In this document: one piece after another, positions 28,962 through 36,955 of the stretch
Layout of the letters: every line of letters begins with the position of its first letter
Numbering within the stretch: position 1 is the stretch's first letter
DNA from: an uncultured Bacteroidales bacterium
Lineage (GTDB): Bacteria > Bacteroidota > Bacteroidia > Bacteroidales > Bacteroidaceae
NCBI GenBank assembly: GCA_902800305.1
Contig: CADCDP010000021.1
Coordinates: 1-64,000, forward strand
Reading direction: 5' to 3'
Length of the DNA: 64,000 nt
Notes under the pieces: model-generated
Databases searched by the model: none
What the model was told of the DNA's origin: nothing
The model's input: the letters and a program-made list of their open reading frames with translations, nothing else
Translations under genes and position numbers: made by a program

Positions 28962-29738
28962 ATGAAAGCAAGTAAAGTCGTTAAAATCACGTTAGTGGCG
29001 TTGCTGGCGGTAGGGTTGGCAGCCTACGTGGGCTATTCCGTCTTGTTCCTGTCGGCTCCCGATAAGGACGAGCGTTGTAAGGCTGTGGAACTGATTATCA
29101 AGAAGGAGGGGCAAGCTCAGTTTGTAGATGAAAAAGACGTGGAAGAGATGTTGAAGAAAGCGCATGTCTATCCTAAAGGTATGTTGATGAAGGATGTCAA
29201 CACGAAGAAGATTGAAGAGACCATTCGGAATAACGAGTTTGTGAAGAAGGTGGAGTGCTACAAGTCCTCGAACGGGAAGCTGTGTGTGAAGATGGAGCAG
29301 CGAGTACCCGTGATTTTTGTAGCTCCAGAAGGACGGGACGGCTATTTCGTGGATGCTCAAGGTAAGATGATTCCTAGCAAGAACTATCCGATGAACCTTG
29401 TGGTGGCATCGGGGAATATTGATGATAAGTATGCCTGCACGTCTTTGGCAGAAGTGGGGCAGTATTTGCAGACGGATGCTTTCTGGAACAATCAGATAGA
29501 ACAGTTGTATGTACAGAAGAACGAGAAAGGAGAACATGTGGTAGAACTGATTCCTCGTGTGGGCGACCATACGGTCTATTTGGGTACCATCGACGACTTT
29601 CAGAAAAAGCTGCATAAGCTAAAGATTTTTTATGAGAAGGCGATGAGTACAGTAGGTTGGAATAAGTATGCCAGTGTGAATTTGGAGTATGACAACCAGA
29701 TTATTTGTACCAAGCGTCATGGGAAGAGAACCAATTAG
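28962..29738 (+). CDS. ftsQ: Cell division protein FtsQ
   Basis: A 258-residue bitopic protein in the ftsQ position. One N-terminal membrane segment (ITLVALLAVGLAAYVGYSVLFL) is followed by a periplasmic POTRA-like domain (NEFVKKVECYKSSNGKLCVKMEQRVPVIFV). The family links FtsL and other divisome parts. The ATG is preceded by AGGAGG at 28951-28956, a strong Shine-Dalgarno that is unusual in this window. Sequence is divergent; the call relies on context, topology and the POTRA pattern. Confidence 0.9.
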   Translation: MKASKVVKITLVALLAVGLAAYVGYSVLFLSAPDKDERCKAVELIIKKEGQAQFVDEKDVEEMLKKAHVYPKGMLMKDVNTKKIEETIRNNEFVKKVECYKSSNGKLCVKMEQRVPVIFVAPEGRDGYFVDAQGKMIPSKNYPMNLVVASGNIDDKYACTSLAEVGQYLQTDAFWNNQIEQLYVQKNEKGEHVVELIPRVGDHTVYLGTIDDFQKKLHKLKIFYEKAMSTVGWNKYASVNLEYDNQIICTKRHGKRTN

Positions 29739-29774
29739 AAGTAAAAAGATAAACCTCAAAGAACTATACAATGT

Positions 29775-31406
29775 ATGAATATTCCTGATAAAGATTTTAT
29801 TGTGGCGATAGAGCTTGGCTCCTCCAGAATTGCTGGTGTCGCAGGAAAGAAGAAGGATGGAACGATGCAGATTCTCGCATACGCGGAGGAAAAGACCGCA
29901 GGATGCGTGAAGCGTGGTGTTGTGTATAACATAGAGAAAACCTACCAATGTGTAAACAGCATCATCGCGAAGCTGGAGGCTGTACTGAAAACCAAGATTA
30001 CACGGGCATACGTGGGACTTGGTGGTCAGTCAGTCCGTTCTTACAAGTGCGTCATCAAGCGTAACTTGCTCACGCAAAGCTACATCACGAATGAGGCCAT
30101 CGATGCCATTCGCCAAGAGAGTTACGAGATTCCTTTCAGTGACTATGAGGTGCTTGAGAACTATCCGCAGGAGTTTGTGGTCGATTCGAATAGCATCGCT
30201 GACCCTGTGGGTGTGATGGGCACTAATATTGAGGGCGAGTTTCTCGATGTGATTGCCAAGCAGAAGCTTCGTGCGAATATCGATACGGTGTTTGCCAACA
30301 CGAATGTGGATATCGTGGAAGAACTGATTTCCCCATTGCAACTCGCTAACAACGTGCTGACGGATGCCGAGAAGCGTTCGGGTTGCGTGTTGGTGGATCT
30401 TGGTGCCGACACCACGACGCTGGTGGTCTATAAGAACAACATTGTTCGCTACCTTGTCACTATTCCCCTGGGATGCAACAACATCAACAAAGACTTGTCC
30501 ACCTTGCCTATCGATGAGGCAGAAACGGAAGATGTCAAGTTAAAGTACGGCGATGCTTGTCAAGACACAGATGGTACCGATGAGAACGAATCACAACAGA
30601 TGTACACGACATCAGATGGCCGTCAGATAGACGTTGCGCTCATCAAGAACGTGATAGAAGCACGTATGGGCGAGATTGTTGCCAATGTGAGTGCGCAGAT
30701 TGTCAACTCTAATTATAGCGACAAGTTGTTGGCAGGTATCGTGCTGACGGGTGGCGGTAGCAACATGAAGAATATTGTGAAGGCATTCGTGAACAGCACC
30801 AAGATTGATAAAGTGCGTATTGCCAAGGGCGTGAATCAGATGGTGGTGAAGACATCTAATGCTTCGGGCATTACGCTTGACAACACGCAGACAACGACCC
30901 TCCTTTCCCTTTTGCTGGCGGGTACGGTGCCATGCGGCGGCGATTCTTTCGACCGTCTTCCAGATATGTTCGACCAGCAGCAGAAGGAAGAAGAGCGCAT
31001 TAAGCGTCAGAAGGAAGCTGAAGCCGCAGCAGCGGCTGAGGCAGCTGATGCTACTGCCTTCGATGGCATTAAGGCCGATATTCGTGCCGCTTACGACAAG
31101 GTGCAGAAACAGATGGTGGAGTTGGAGAAGTATGGCCGTGACAAGAAAGTTCGTCAGAAAGCTAAAGACCTCTCTCTCAACATCCTCGACGAAGCGATTG
31201 GCGAGCGTTATGAGAATGCGGCCAAAGCATTGGAGGGTAAGGACAAGTTTAAGCAGAGCCTGAAGGAAGGTGCTGACTTGGCCGACATGCTCAAGAAAGC
31301 GGTGGATGAGCTGACCGACAACGTAAGGAAGGCCAACGAGGAGAACAGTTTCCTCGGTCGTATGAAACGTACCATCAGTGATATTGTGAATGAAGATAAC
31401 AACTAA
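29775..31406 (+). CDS. ftsA: Cell division protein FtsA with long C-terminal extension
   Basis: A 543-residue actin-like ATPase that tethers FtsZ to the membrane. Core motifs: FIVAIELGSSRIAGVAGKK, CVLVDLGADTTTLVVYKNN and LLAGIVLTGGGSNMKNI. The core ends near residue 395; E. coli FtsA is ~420 residues in all. Here about 145 residues follow: a Glu/Lys/Ala-rich coiled-coil (QQQKEEERIKRQKEAEAAAA) and a helical region ending in FLGRMKRTISDIVNED, which has the character of the amphipathic membrane-binding helix. ATG start at 29775, 36 bases after ftsQ. Confidence 0.96.
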   Translation: MNIPDKDFIVAIELGSSRIAGVAGKKKDGTMQILAYAEEKTAGCVKRGVVYNIEKTYQCVNSIIAKLEAVLKTKITRAYVGLGGQSVRSYKCVIKRNLLTQSYITNEAIDAIRQESYEIPFSDYEVLENYPQEFVVDSNSIADPVGVMGTNIEGEFLDVIAKQKLRANIDTVFANTNVDIVEELISPLQLANNVLTDAEKRSGCVLVDLGADTTTLVVYKNNIVRYLVTIPLGCNNINKDLSTLPIDEAETEDVKLKYGDACQDTDGTDENESQQMYTTSDGRQIDVALIKNVIEARMGEIVANVSAQIVNSNYSDKLLAGIVLTGGGSNMKNIVKAFVNSTKIDKVRIAKGVNQMVVKTSNASGITLDNTQTTTLLSLLLAGTVPCGGDSFDRLPDMFDQQQKEEERIKRQKEAEAAAAAEAADATAFDGIKADIRAAYDKVQKQMVELEKYGRDKKVRQKAKDLSLNILDEAIGERYENAAKALEGKDKFKQSLKEGADLADMLKKAVDELTDNVRKANEENSFLGRMKRTISDIVNEDNN

Positions 31407-31427
31407 GAACTTAATACAGAATAAGAT

Positions 31428-32738
31428 ATGGCAGAAAGTGAAGATATAGGTGTTTTCAACTTTGCGAAAGGCACCACAAGCATCATTAAGGTGATTGGTG
31501 TTGGCGGCGGTGGCAGCAACGCGGTCAACCACATGTATAACGAAGGCATTCACGATGTCACTTTTGTGGTTTGTAACACGGACAACAAGGCTCTGCAAGA
31601 CTCTCCCGTGCCAGAGAAGATACAGTTGGGCAATGAAGGCTTGGGTGCCGGCAATCGCCCTGAACGTGCCCGCAAAGCCACGGAAGAGTCCATCGAAGCG
31701 GTCAAGAGTATGCTTTCCGATGGAACCAAGATGGCTTTCATCACAGCAGGTATGGGTGGTGGCACAGGTACAGGTGCTGCTCCGCTCATTGCCAAGACGG
31801 CTAAAGATATGGGCATTCTCACGGTGGGCATCGTTACCATCCCGTTCCGTTGGGAGGGTAACAAGAAAATCGACCAGGCGCTCGACGGTGTAGAAGAGAT
31901 GAGTAAGAACGTGGATGCGCTCCTCGTCATCAACAATGAGCGTCTCCGTGAGATTTACCAAGACTTCACGGTCATCAAGGCGTTTGCCAAGGCCGATGAC
32001 ACCCTTTGCAATGCCGCACGTTCGATTGCCGAGATTATTACCATGCACGGCATCATCAACCTCGACTTCAACGATGTCAGTACCGTCCTCAAGGATGGCG
32101 GCGTGGCCATCATGAGTACGGGCTATGGCTCTGGAGAAGGACGTGTGACCAAGGGTATCAACGATGCCCTTAATTCACCGTTGCTCAACAACAACGACAT
32201 CTATCGTGCCAACAAGATTCTGCTCCGTATCTCTGTGCCAGACGAGAACGGCGATGGCAACAGTGCCTTGATGATGGACGAAATGAACGAAGTGCATGAG
32301 TTCATGGAGAAAATAAAGACAGAGGACGTGGAGACGAAGTGGGGACTTTCGATAGACCCGTCACTTACCGACCAAGTCAAAATCACCATCCTTGCGACGG
32401 GTTTTGGCGTGGAAGACATCGACTCCGCCGAAATGGGCAACCGTCTTTTGGCACGTGACAAGGAACAGCAACAGCGCGATGCTGAAGCCGCAGAGCAAGC
32501 AGCCGAACGTGCTACACGTCGGGAGCGCATCTATGGGCCGGAGAAGAATCGCCGCACGATTCGTCGTCCTGTCTATAGCTACATCTTCAAGGAAGAAGAC
32601 CTTGACAACGAGGATGTCATCAGCATGGTAGAGACATCACCTACTTACAAACGTTCGAAGGAGACACTTCGTCAGCTCACCGACATCGGTTCCAACAAAC
32701 AGAGCGTGATTGAGCCAGGTGCCACCATCACGTTCTGA
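31428..32738 (+). CDS. ftsZ: Cell division GTPase FtsZ
   Basis: A 436-residue tubulin homologue forming the Z ring. KVIGVGGGGSNAVNHM is the first nucleotide loop, the tubulin signature GGGTGTG is at about residues 108-114, and the synergy loop is NLDFNDV. A linker of about 100 residues rich in Gln, Glu and Arg leads to a conserved-looking end (SNKQSVIEPGATITF). ATG start, 21 bases after ftsA. A strong terminator follows, so this is the end of the dcw cluster. Confidence 0.98.
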   Translation: MAESEDIGVFNFAKGTTSIIKVIGVGGGGSNAVNHMYNEGIHDVTFVVCNTDNKALQDSPVPEKIQLGNEGLGAGNRPERARKATEESIEAVKSMLSDGTKMAFITAGMGGGTGTGAAPLIAKTAKDMGILTVGIVTIPFRWEGNKKIDQALDGVEEMSKNVDALLVINNERLREIYQDFTVIKAFAKADDTLCNAARSIAEIITMHGIINLDFNDVSTVLKDGGVAIMSTGYGSGEGRVTKGINDALNSPLLNNNDIYRANKILLRISVPDENGDGNSALMMDEMNEVHEFMEKIKTEDVETKWGLSIDPSLTDQVKITILATGFGVEDIDSAEMGNRLLARDKEQQQRDAEAAEQAAERATRRERIYGPEKNRRTIRRPVYSYIFKEEDLDNEDVISMVETSPTYKRSKETLRQLTDIGSNKQSVIEPGATITF

Positions 32739-32772
32739 AAACAGCAAATATTTTAGAAGATCAGAAACTTGT

Positions 32773-32815
32773 AGGGCGAGGGAATGGAGACCATCCGTTC
32801 CCTCGCCCTGTTTTT
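32773..32815 (+). terminator. Terminator of the dcw cluster
   Basis: AGGGCGAGGGAA (32773-32784) pairs perfectly with TTCCCTCGCCCT (32798-32809), followed by GTTTTT. It lies 35 bases after the ftsZ stop. Confidence 0.92.
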
Positions 32816-32897
32816 GGCAAGATTATACCGATTGAAAGGTGTTCTGTGTCCACTATTTCTTTTGCTAATGGGAAAGTAACCCCGTCACAAGAGGCAC

Positions 32898-32939
32898 AAA
32901 AAAGGCCGACTCGGTTAGAATCACTTCTTGTTGGTCGGC
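32898..32939 (-). terminator. Terminator of gyrB
   Basis: GCCGAC (32905-32910) pairs with GTCGGC (32934-32939). On the minus strand the stem is followed by a run of six T. It lies 35 bases after the gyrB stop and faces the dcw terminator. Confidence 0.85.
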
Positions 32940-32973
32940 ACGAGAATATATGTAAGAATTGAATGAAAATGCG

Positions 32974-34950
32974 TTATGCGTCGATGTTGGCGTAGGTGGC
33001 GTTGCGCTCGATGAACTCGCGGCGCGGTGCCACATCCTCACCCATGAGCATGGAGAAGGTGTAGTCGGCCTCGGCTGCATCTTCGATGGTCACCTGCTTG
33101 AGGAGGCGCGTTTCGGGGTTCATGGTCGTCTCCCAAAGCTGCTCGGGGTTCATCTCACCAAGACCTTTGTATCGCTGCACCTTAATCTTGTCCTCCTGTC
33201 CCTCTCCGTAGGTGTCGATGAACCGTTGGAGGGCTGACTCGTCGTAGCAGTACTCGCTCACTTTACCCTTTGTACACTTGTAGAGTGGGGGGGTGGCAAT
33301 GTAGAGACGACCGTCACGAATCAGTTGTGGCAAGAAACGGAAGAAGAGTGTCATCAGCAGGGTGTCGATGTGTGAACCATCGACATCGGCATCGGTCATG
33401 ATGATGGTCTTATAGTAACGCAACTTGTCGTAGTTCGCTTCCTTCTGGTCTTCGGGGTTGAGGCCGAACTTCACACCAAGCGCTTGGAAGATGTTGTTCA
33501 CCTCTTCGTGCTCGAAGGCTTGGTGCCACTTGACACGCTCCACGTTGAAAATCTTGCCTCGGATGGGCAGAATGGCTTGGAAGTGACGGTCACGACCTTG
33601 CTTGGCAGAACCACCTGCCGAATCTCCCTCGACGATGAACATTTCGCAGTTGGCAGCATCCTTGTCGGAGCAGTCAGCCAGTTTGCCAGGCAGACCACCA
33701 CCACTCATGGGGTTCTTTCTCTGCACCTTCTCGCGAGCTGTACGTGCAGCTACACGAGCTTCAGCAGCCAGTACCACCTTGTCGATGACCATTTTGGCCT
33801 CTTTCGGATGCTCTTCCAGGTAGTAGGTGAGTGCTTCGCCCACAGCCTGCTGCACGGCACCAGCCACCTCGCTGTTGCCCAGCTTGGTTTTTGTCTGACC
33901 CTCGAACTGAGGTTCTGCCACTTTCACGCTGATGACCGCCGTGAGACCCTCGCGGAAGTCTTCACCGCTAATCTCAATCTTCTGCTTCTCCAGCTTCTCA
34001 GTTATCTTGTTGTCGTCGGCATACTTCTTCAGCACACGAGTCAAAGCGGTGCGGAAACCTTGCAGGTGGGTACCGCCCTCGATGGTGTTGATGTTGTTGA
34101 CGTAAGAGTGGATGTTCTCGCTGTAGGAGGTGTTATACATGATAGCCACCTCGATGGGCGTGTTCTGCTTTTCGGTGTTCAGGTAAATGACATCGTCGAA
34201 GAGACAGGTGCGAGTCGAGTCGATGTAGCGCACGAAGTCCTTCAGACCGCCTTCGCTGTGGAACACCTCTTGGCGGATGCCTTCGATACCCACTTCCGCG
34301 TTCTTGTTCAGGCGCATGTCCGTGAGCGTAATCTTGATGCCCGCATTCAGATAGGCCAACTCGCGCATACGGTTGGCGAGGATGTCGTACTTGTAGGTGG
34401 TCGTGGTGAAGATGCTTTTGTCGGGCCAGAACTGCTGGCGAGTGCCTCTCAGTTCCGTCTCGCCCACCACCTTCACGTCGTAGAGGGGTTTGCCTTTCTC
34501 GTATTCCTGTTGATAAATCTTACCGTCGCGGAACACCTGCGAGGTCATGTGGGAAGAGAGCGCGTTCACACAGCTCACACCCACACCGTGCAGACCGCCC
34601 GACACTTTGTAAGAACCTTTGTCGAACTTACCGCCGGCGTGCAGCACAGTCATCACCACTTCGAGGGCACTGCGGTGTTCCTTCTCGTGCATATCCACAG
34701 GAATACCACGTCCGTTGTCCTGTACGGTGATGGAGTTATCTTCGTTAATCGTTACTTCAATGTGGGAACAGAAACCGGCCAGTGCCTCGTCAATGGAATT
34801 GTCCACTGTCTCGTAAACGAGATGGTGAAGTCCCTTTTCGCTGATGTCGCCAATGTACATCGCAGGACGTTTTCTTACGGCTTCCAAGCCCTCAAGGACT
34901 TGGATGTTACTGGCCGAATAATTTTCTCCGCTGTTTATTGTTTCATCCAT
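32974..34950 (-). CDS. gyrB: DNA gyrase subunit B
   Basis: A 658-residue GHKL ATPase/TOPRIM subunit of gyrase. It opens with IQVLEGLEAVRKRPAMYIGD. ATP-binding motifs are ETVDNSIDEALAGF and GRGIPVDMHEKEHRSALEVV with GLHGVGVSCVNALS. The TOPRIM part has FIVEGDSAGGSAKQGRDRHFQAILPIRG and TDADVDGSHI. The length lacks the ~170-residue insertion of E. coli GyrB and is normal for Bacteroidota. ATG start, 27 bases from the TAACTTTG promoter box. Confidence 0.97.
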   Translation of the reverse strand: MDETINSGENYSASNIQVLEGLEAVRKRPAMYIGDISEKGLHHLVYETVDNSIDEALAGFCSHIEVTINEDNSITVQDNGRGIPVDMHEKEHRSALEVVMTVLHAGGKFDKGSYKVSGGLHGVGVSCVNALSSHMTSQVFRDGKIYQQEYEKGKPLYDVKVVGETELRGTRQQFWPDKSIFTTTTYKYDILANRMRELAYLNAGIKITLTDMRLNKNAEVGIEGIRQEVFHSEGGLKDFVRYIDSTRTCLFDDVIYLNTEKQNTPIEVAIMYNTSYSENIHSYVNNINTIEGGTHLQGFRTALTRVLKKYADDNKITEKLEKQKIEISGEDFREGLTAVISVKVAEPQFEGQTKTKLGNSEVAGAVQQAVGEALTYYLEEHPKEAKMVIDKVVLAAEARVAARTAREKVQRKNPMSGGGLPGKLADCSDKDAANCEMFIVEGDSAGGSAKQGRDRHFQAILPIRGKIFNVERVKWHQAFEHEEVNNIFQALGVKFGLNPEDQKEANYDKLRYYKTIIMTDADVDGSHIDTLLMTLFFRFLPQLIRDGRLYIATPPLYKCTKGKVSEYCYDESALQRFIDTYGEGQEDKIKVQRYKGLGEMNPEQLWETTMNPETRLLKQVTIEDAAEADYTFSMLMGEDVAPRREFIERNATYANIDA

Positions 34951-34976
34951 TTTCTATATTCTCTATTTTGACGCTA

Positions 34977-34984
34977 CAAAGTTA
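34977..34984 (-). promoter_or_regulatory. Promoter -7 box of gyrB
   Basis: TAACTTTG on the minus strand matches TAnnTTTG, 26 bases ahead of the gyrB ATG. Confidence 0.7.
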
Positions 34985-35080
34985 CGAAAAAATACGGACA
35001 TACCGAAATAAATAAAGGGGAAAGTTGCCCGTATGGGGGAAAAACGATGGACAAGGTGCATTTGTGTCCACTGTCTATGT

Positions 35081-35115
35081 AAAAAGGTCAGGATTCTTTC
35101 GAGTCCCGACCTTTT
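35081..35115 (-). terminator. Terminator of the tRNA-Glu/rpsT unit
   Basis: Minus-strand arms AAAAGGTCGGGA (35104-35115) and TCCTGACCTTTT (35082-35093) pair with one G-U pair and end in a T run. It lies 40 bases after the rpsT stop. Confidence 0.85.
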
Positions 35116-35155
35116 CATATTGAAAGGAACAAAATTTCTTGAGCCTGCTGTTTCC

Positions 35156-35410
35156 TTACGCGAGCTTCGCAATCAGCTTGGCTGTGTTCGACTTCAGGTT
35201 TGCAGCCTTCTTCCAGTGGATGATGTTCTGCTTAGCGAGTTTGTCAAGCATCTTCTGGAGTTTTGGGAACATTTCCTGTGCGGTTGCCTTGTCCTTCTCG
35301 TTGCGGATGTCGCGGAGGTAGTTACGCATAGTCTTTGCGTAATAGCGATTGTGGAGTCTGCGCTTCTCGTTCTGGCGAAGACGCTTCAGACATGACTTGT
35401 GGTGTGCCAT
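35156..35410 (-). CDS. rpsT: 30S ribosomal protein S20
   Basis: An 84-residue, very basic, all-helical protein that binds 16S rRNA. The start [22 protein letters not shown] and the segment [14 protein letters not shown] are typical of S20. ATG start. No promoter box is visible in the 92 bases up to the tRNA-Glu gene, so it is probably cotranscribed with the tRNA. A clear terminator follows. Confidence 0.97.
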   Translation of the reverse strand: MAHHKSCLKRLRQNEKRRLHNRYYAKTMRNYLRDIRNEKDKATAQEMFPKLQKMLDKLAKQNIIHWKKAANLKSNTAKLIAKLA

Positions 35411-35502
35411 TTGTTTTTTGAGTTTTTAAGTGATTGAATTTTTTAAGTTTTGGAGTTCGATGTGGTATGGCGCTGTGACCTCGCACCCATCTCCATAAAA
35501 AA

Positions 35503-35577
35503 TGGTAGCCCATAGCAGAGTCGAACTGCTCTTTAGAGAATGAAAATCTCTCGTCCTAACCGATAGACGAATGGGCC
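35503..35577 (-). tRNA. tRNA-Glu (anticodon TTC)
   Basis: On the minus strand a complete cloverleaf can be drawn over 75 bases: acceptor arms GGCCCAT and ATGGGCT, D arm with CGGTTAGGAC, anticodon stem AGAGA/TCTCT enclosing TTTTCAT (anticodon TTC), and a T arm with GTTCGACTC. The CCA end is encoded (35503-35505). The first acceptor pair is G-U. A TACCTTTG promoter lies 33 bases upstream. Confidence 0.96.
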
Positions 35578-35609
35578 AACCTGAAGCAACTTTTTTCGAA
35601 TTGCGAGTG

Positions 35610-35617
35610 CAAAGGTA
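35610..35617 (-). promoter_or_regulatory. Promoter of tRNA-Glu and rpsT
   Basis: TACCTTTG on the minus strand with a TTTG -33 box at 35637-35640, spacing 19 bases: a full Bacteroidota promoter. Confidence 0.85.
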
Positions 35618-35713
35618 CGGTAAATTTTAGACACTGCAAAATAAAAGGAGACTTTTTTTTCTTTTTGCCACAAAAAACTCCAAACTCCTCACTTCTAACT
35701 CCAAACTTTTCTC

Positions 35714-35721
35714 TACCTTTG
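35714..35721 (+). promoter_or_regulatory. Promoter -7 box of recO
   Basis: TACCTTTG ends only 10 bases before the recO ATG, so the expected transcription start leaves a leader of a few bases. Confidence 0.75.
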
Positions 35722-35731
35722 CCCTCGATTT

Positions 35732-36457
35732 ATGCAGGAGAACATTCGTGGCATCGTGTTGAGGACGGTGAAGTATGGCGACACGTCGATGGTGGTTGAC
35801 CTCTTCACTGAGAGCCGTGGACGACAGTCGTTCATGGCCTCCACTGCCCGTGCCAAACGAGCGGTGCGTAGTAAATCTTTTTGGCATCCCCTCTCCCAAG
35901 TCGAGTTCTCCGCCGAAATGCGTCCTGTGGGTGGTTTGCCTCGTCCTGCCGATGTGCGCACATATTATAATTATATTGACCTTCCCTTCTCGCCCGTCAA
36001 ATCCACGCTCGCCCTCTTCCTGGCTGAGTTTCTCAGTGCCGCCCTGCGGGAGGAAAAGGAGAACCTACCGCTTTACCGTTACATCGAATCCTCCCTCCAG
36101 TGGCTTGACATGGTCGAGTCGCCAGCTGCGATGGCGAATTTCCACCTCGCTTTCCTCATGCACCTTAGCCGTTTCATCGGCATCTATCCCAATCTGGAAA
36201 GCCCCGACCGTTATTTCGACCTCATGGCAGGTACCTATTGCGACCGTCCACCCCTTCATGCGCATTACCTTCAGCGTCAGGAGGCACAAGCCCTTCCAAC
36301 GCTCTTCCGTATGGACTATCCCACCTTGCATCTTTTCCGCTTTTCGCGTCGTGAACGTATGCGCATCCTCCATGTGCTCAATGAATACTACCGTCTCCAC
36401 GTGCCGAATTTCCCCGAACTGAAGTCTCTGGAGGTCTTACAGGAGTTTTATTCGTAA
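35732..36457 (+). CDS. recO: DNA repair protein RecO
   Basis: A 241-residue RecO, which with RecR (and RecF) loads RecA on SSB-coated gaps. The N-terminal OB-fold region reads NIRGIVLRTVKYGDTSMVVDLFTESRGRQSFMA. The helical C-terminal part carries FLAEFLSAALREEKENLPLYRYIESSLQWLD. Length is normal, and no zinc-binding cysteine cluster is seen. ATG start at 35732, so close to its promoter box that the mRNA may be almost leaderless. It stands alone, divergent from tRNA-Glu. Confidence 0.93.
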   Translation: MQENIRGIVLRTVKYGDTSMVVDLFTESRGRQSFMASTARAKRAVRSKSFWHPLSQVEFSAEMRPVGGLPRPADVRTYYNYIDLPFSPVKSTLALFLAEFLSAALREEKENLPLYRYIESSLQWLDMVESPAAMANFHLAFLMHLSRFIGIYPNLESPDRYFDLMAGTYCDRPPLHAHYLQRQEAQALPTLFRMDYPTLHLFRFSRRERMRILHVLNEYYRLHVPNFPELKSLEVLQEFYS

Positions 36458-36485
36458 ATATTTGAAAAAGAGTCGGTTTCTTATT

Positions 36486-36554
36486 TGTGCCATTGTCACC
36501 TCTGACTCTGTGCCGTTGCCACCTGTGACTCTGCGCCGTTGCCTCCTCTGGGTC
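36486..36554. repeat. 23-bp tandem repeat, three copies
   Basis: Three consecutive 23-bp units at 36486-36508, 36509-36531 and 36532-36554 share the core TG(T/C)GCC(A/G)TTG(T/C)C and end in (A/G)(A/G)... TC; the third is the most diverged. They follow the recO stop by 28 bases. Confidence 0.75.
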
Positions 36555-36814
36555 AACGGGTGTACTAAAACCAATCGCAACCTACGATTGTACTATCGAA
36601 GGTTGCGCGAAGCTTACGATTGGAAGTGGATGTATCGAAACGGGAAAACCGCTGGTTCCCCTTTCCGACCGTCCTTTTCACCTGCAAAGATACAACATTT
36701 TCTCGACTTTTCCAAATATAGGGTTGCCTTTTAGAAATAAAATATTCTTCAAACATAGCACAAAAAGTGCTTTGTGTAAAGATTCATTTTACGCTGCTTG
36801 ACTATATTCTTGAA

Positions 36815-36844
36815 GATTATCATAAATATGATTATCATAAATAT
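36815..36844. repeat. 15-bp AT-rich direct repeat upstream of the AAA ATPase promoter
   Basis: GATTATCATAAATAT occurs twice head to tail (36815-36829, 36830-36844), ending 9 bases before the -33 box of the next promoter. An operator role is possible but unproven. Confidence 0.7.
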
Positions 36845-36853
36845 GATAAAATG

Positions 36854-36885
36854 TTTGGTGGTTGAAAAAGAAATGGTTAACTTTG
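36854..36885 (+). promoter_or_regulatory. Promoter of the AAA ATPase gene
   Basis: TTTG (36854-36857), a 20-base spacer, and TAACTTTG (36878-36885) form a complete Bacteroidota promoter 70 bases upstream of the ATG. Confidence 0.85.
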
Positions 36886-36955
36886 CAACGAATACGGCAA
36901 AGTTCGTATTTTCTTTGTACATTTAGAGTCACGTAACTAAAAAGGAGAGGCAAAA

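Larger units (their letters stand above)
36458..36955. other. 498-base intergenic region with tandem repeats
   Basis: No gene is convincing. It contains a 23-bp imperfect tandem repeat (36486-36554), an inverted pair GCAACCT/AGGTTGC near 36580-36605, a 15-bp AT-rich tandem duplication (36815-36844) and the promoter of the AAA ATPase gene. Confidence 0.6.

Noticed and set aside
33484..34971. Long plus-strand open frame antisense to gyrB
   Set aside because: gyrB motifs on the other strand are unambiguous; the antisense frame shows no family features.
36462..36734. Possible 90-residue gene after recO
   Set aside because: It is made of the 23-bp tandem repeat and the inverted repeat region, with no promoter box suited to it and no recognisable domain.
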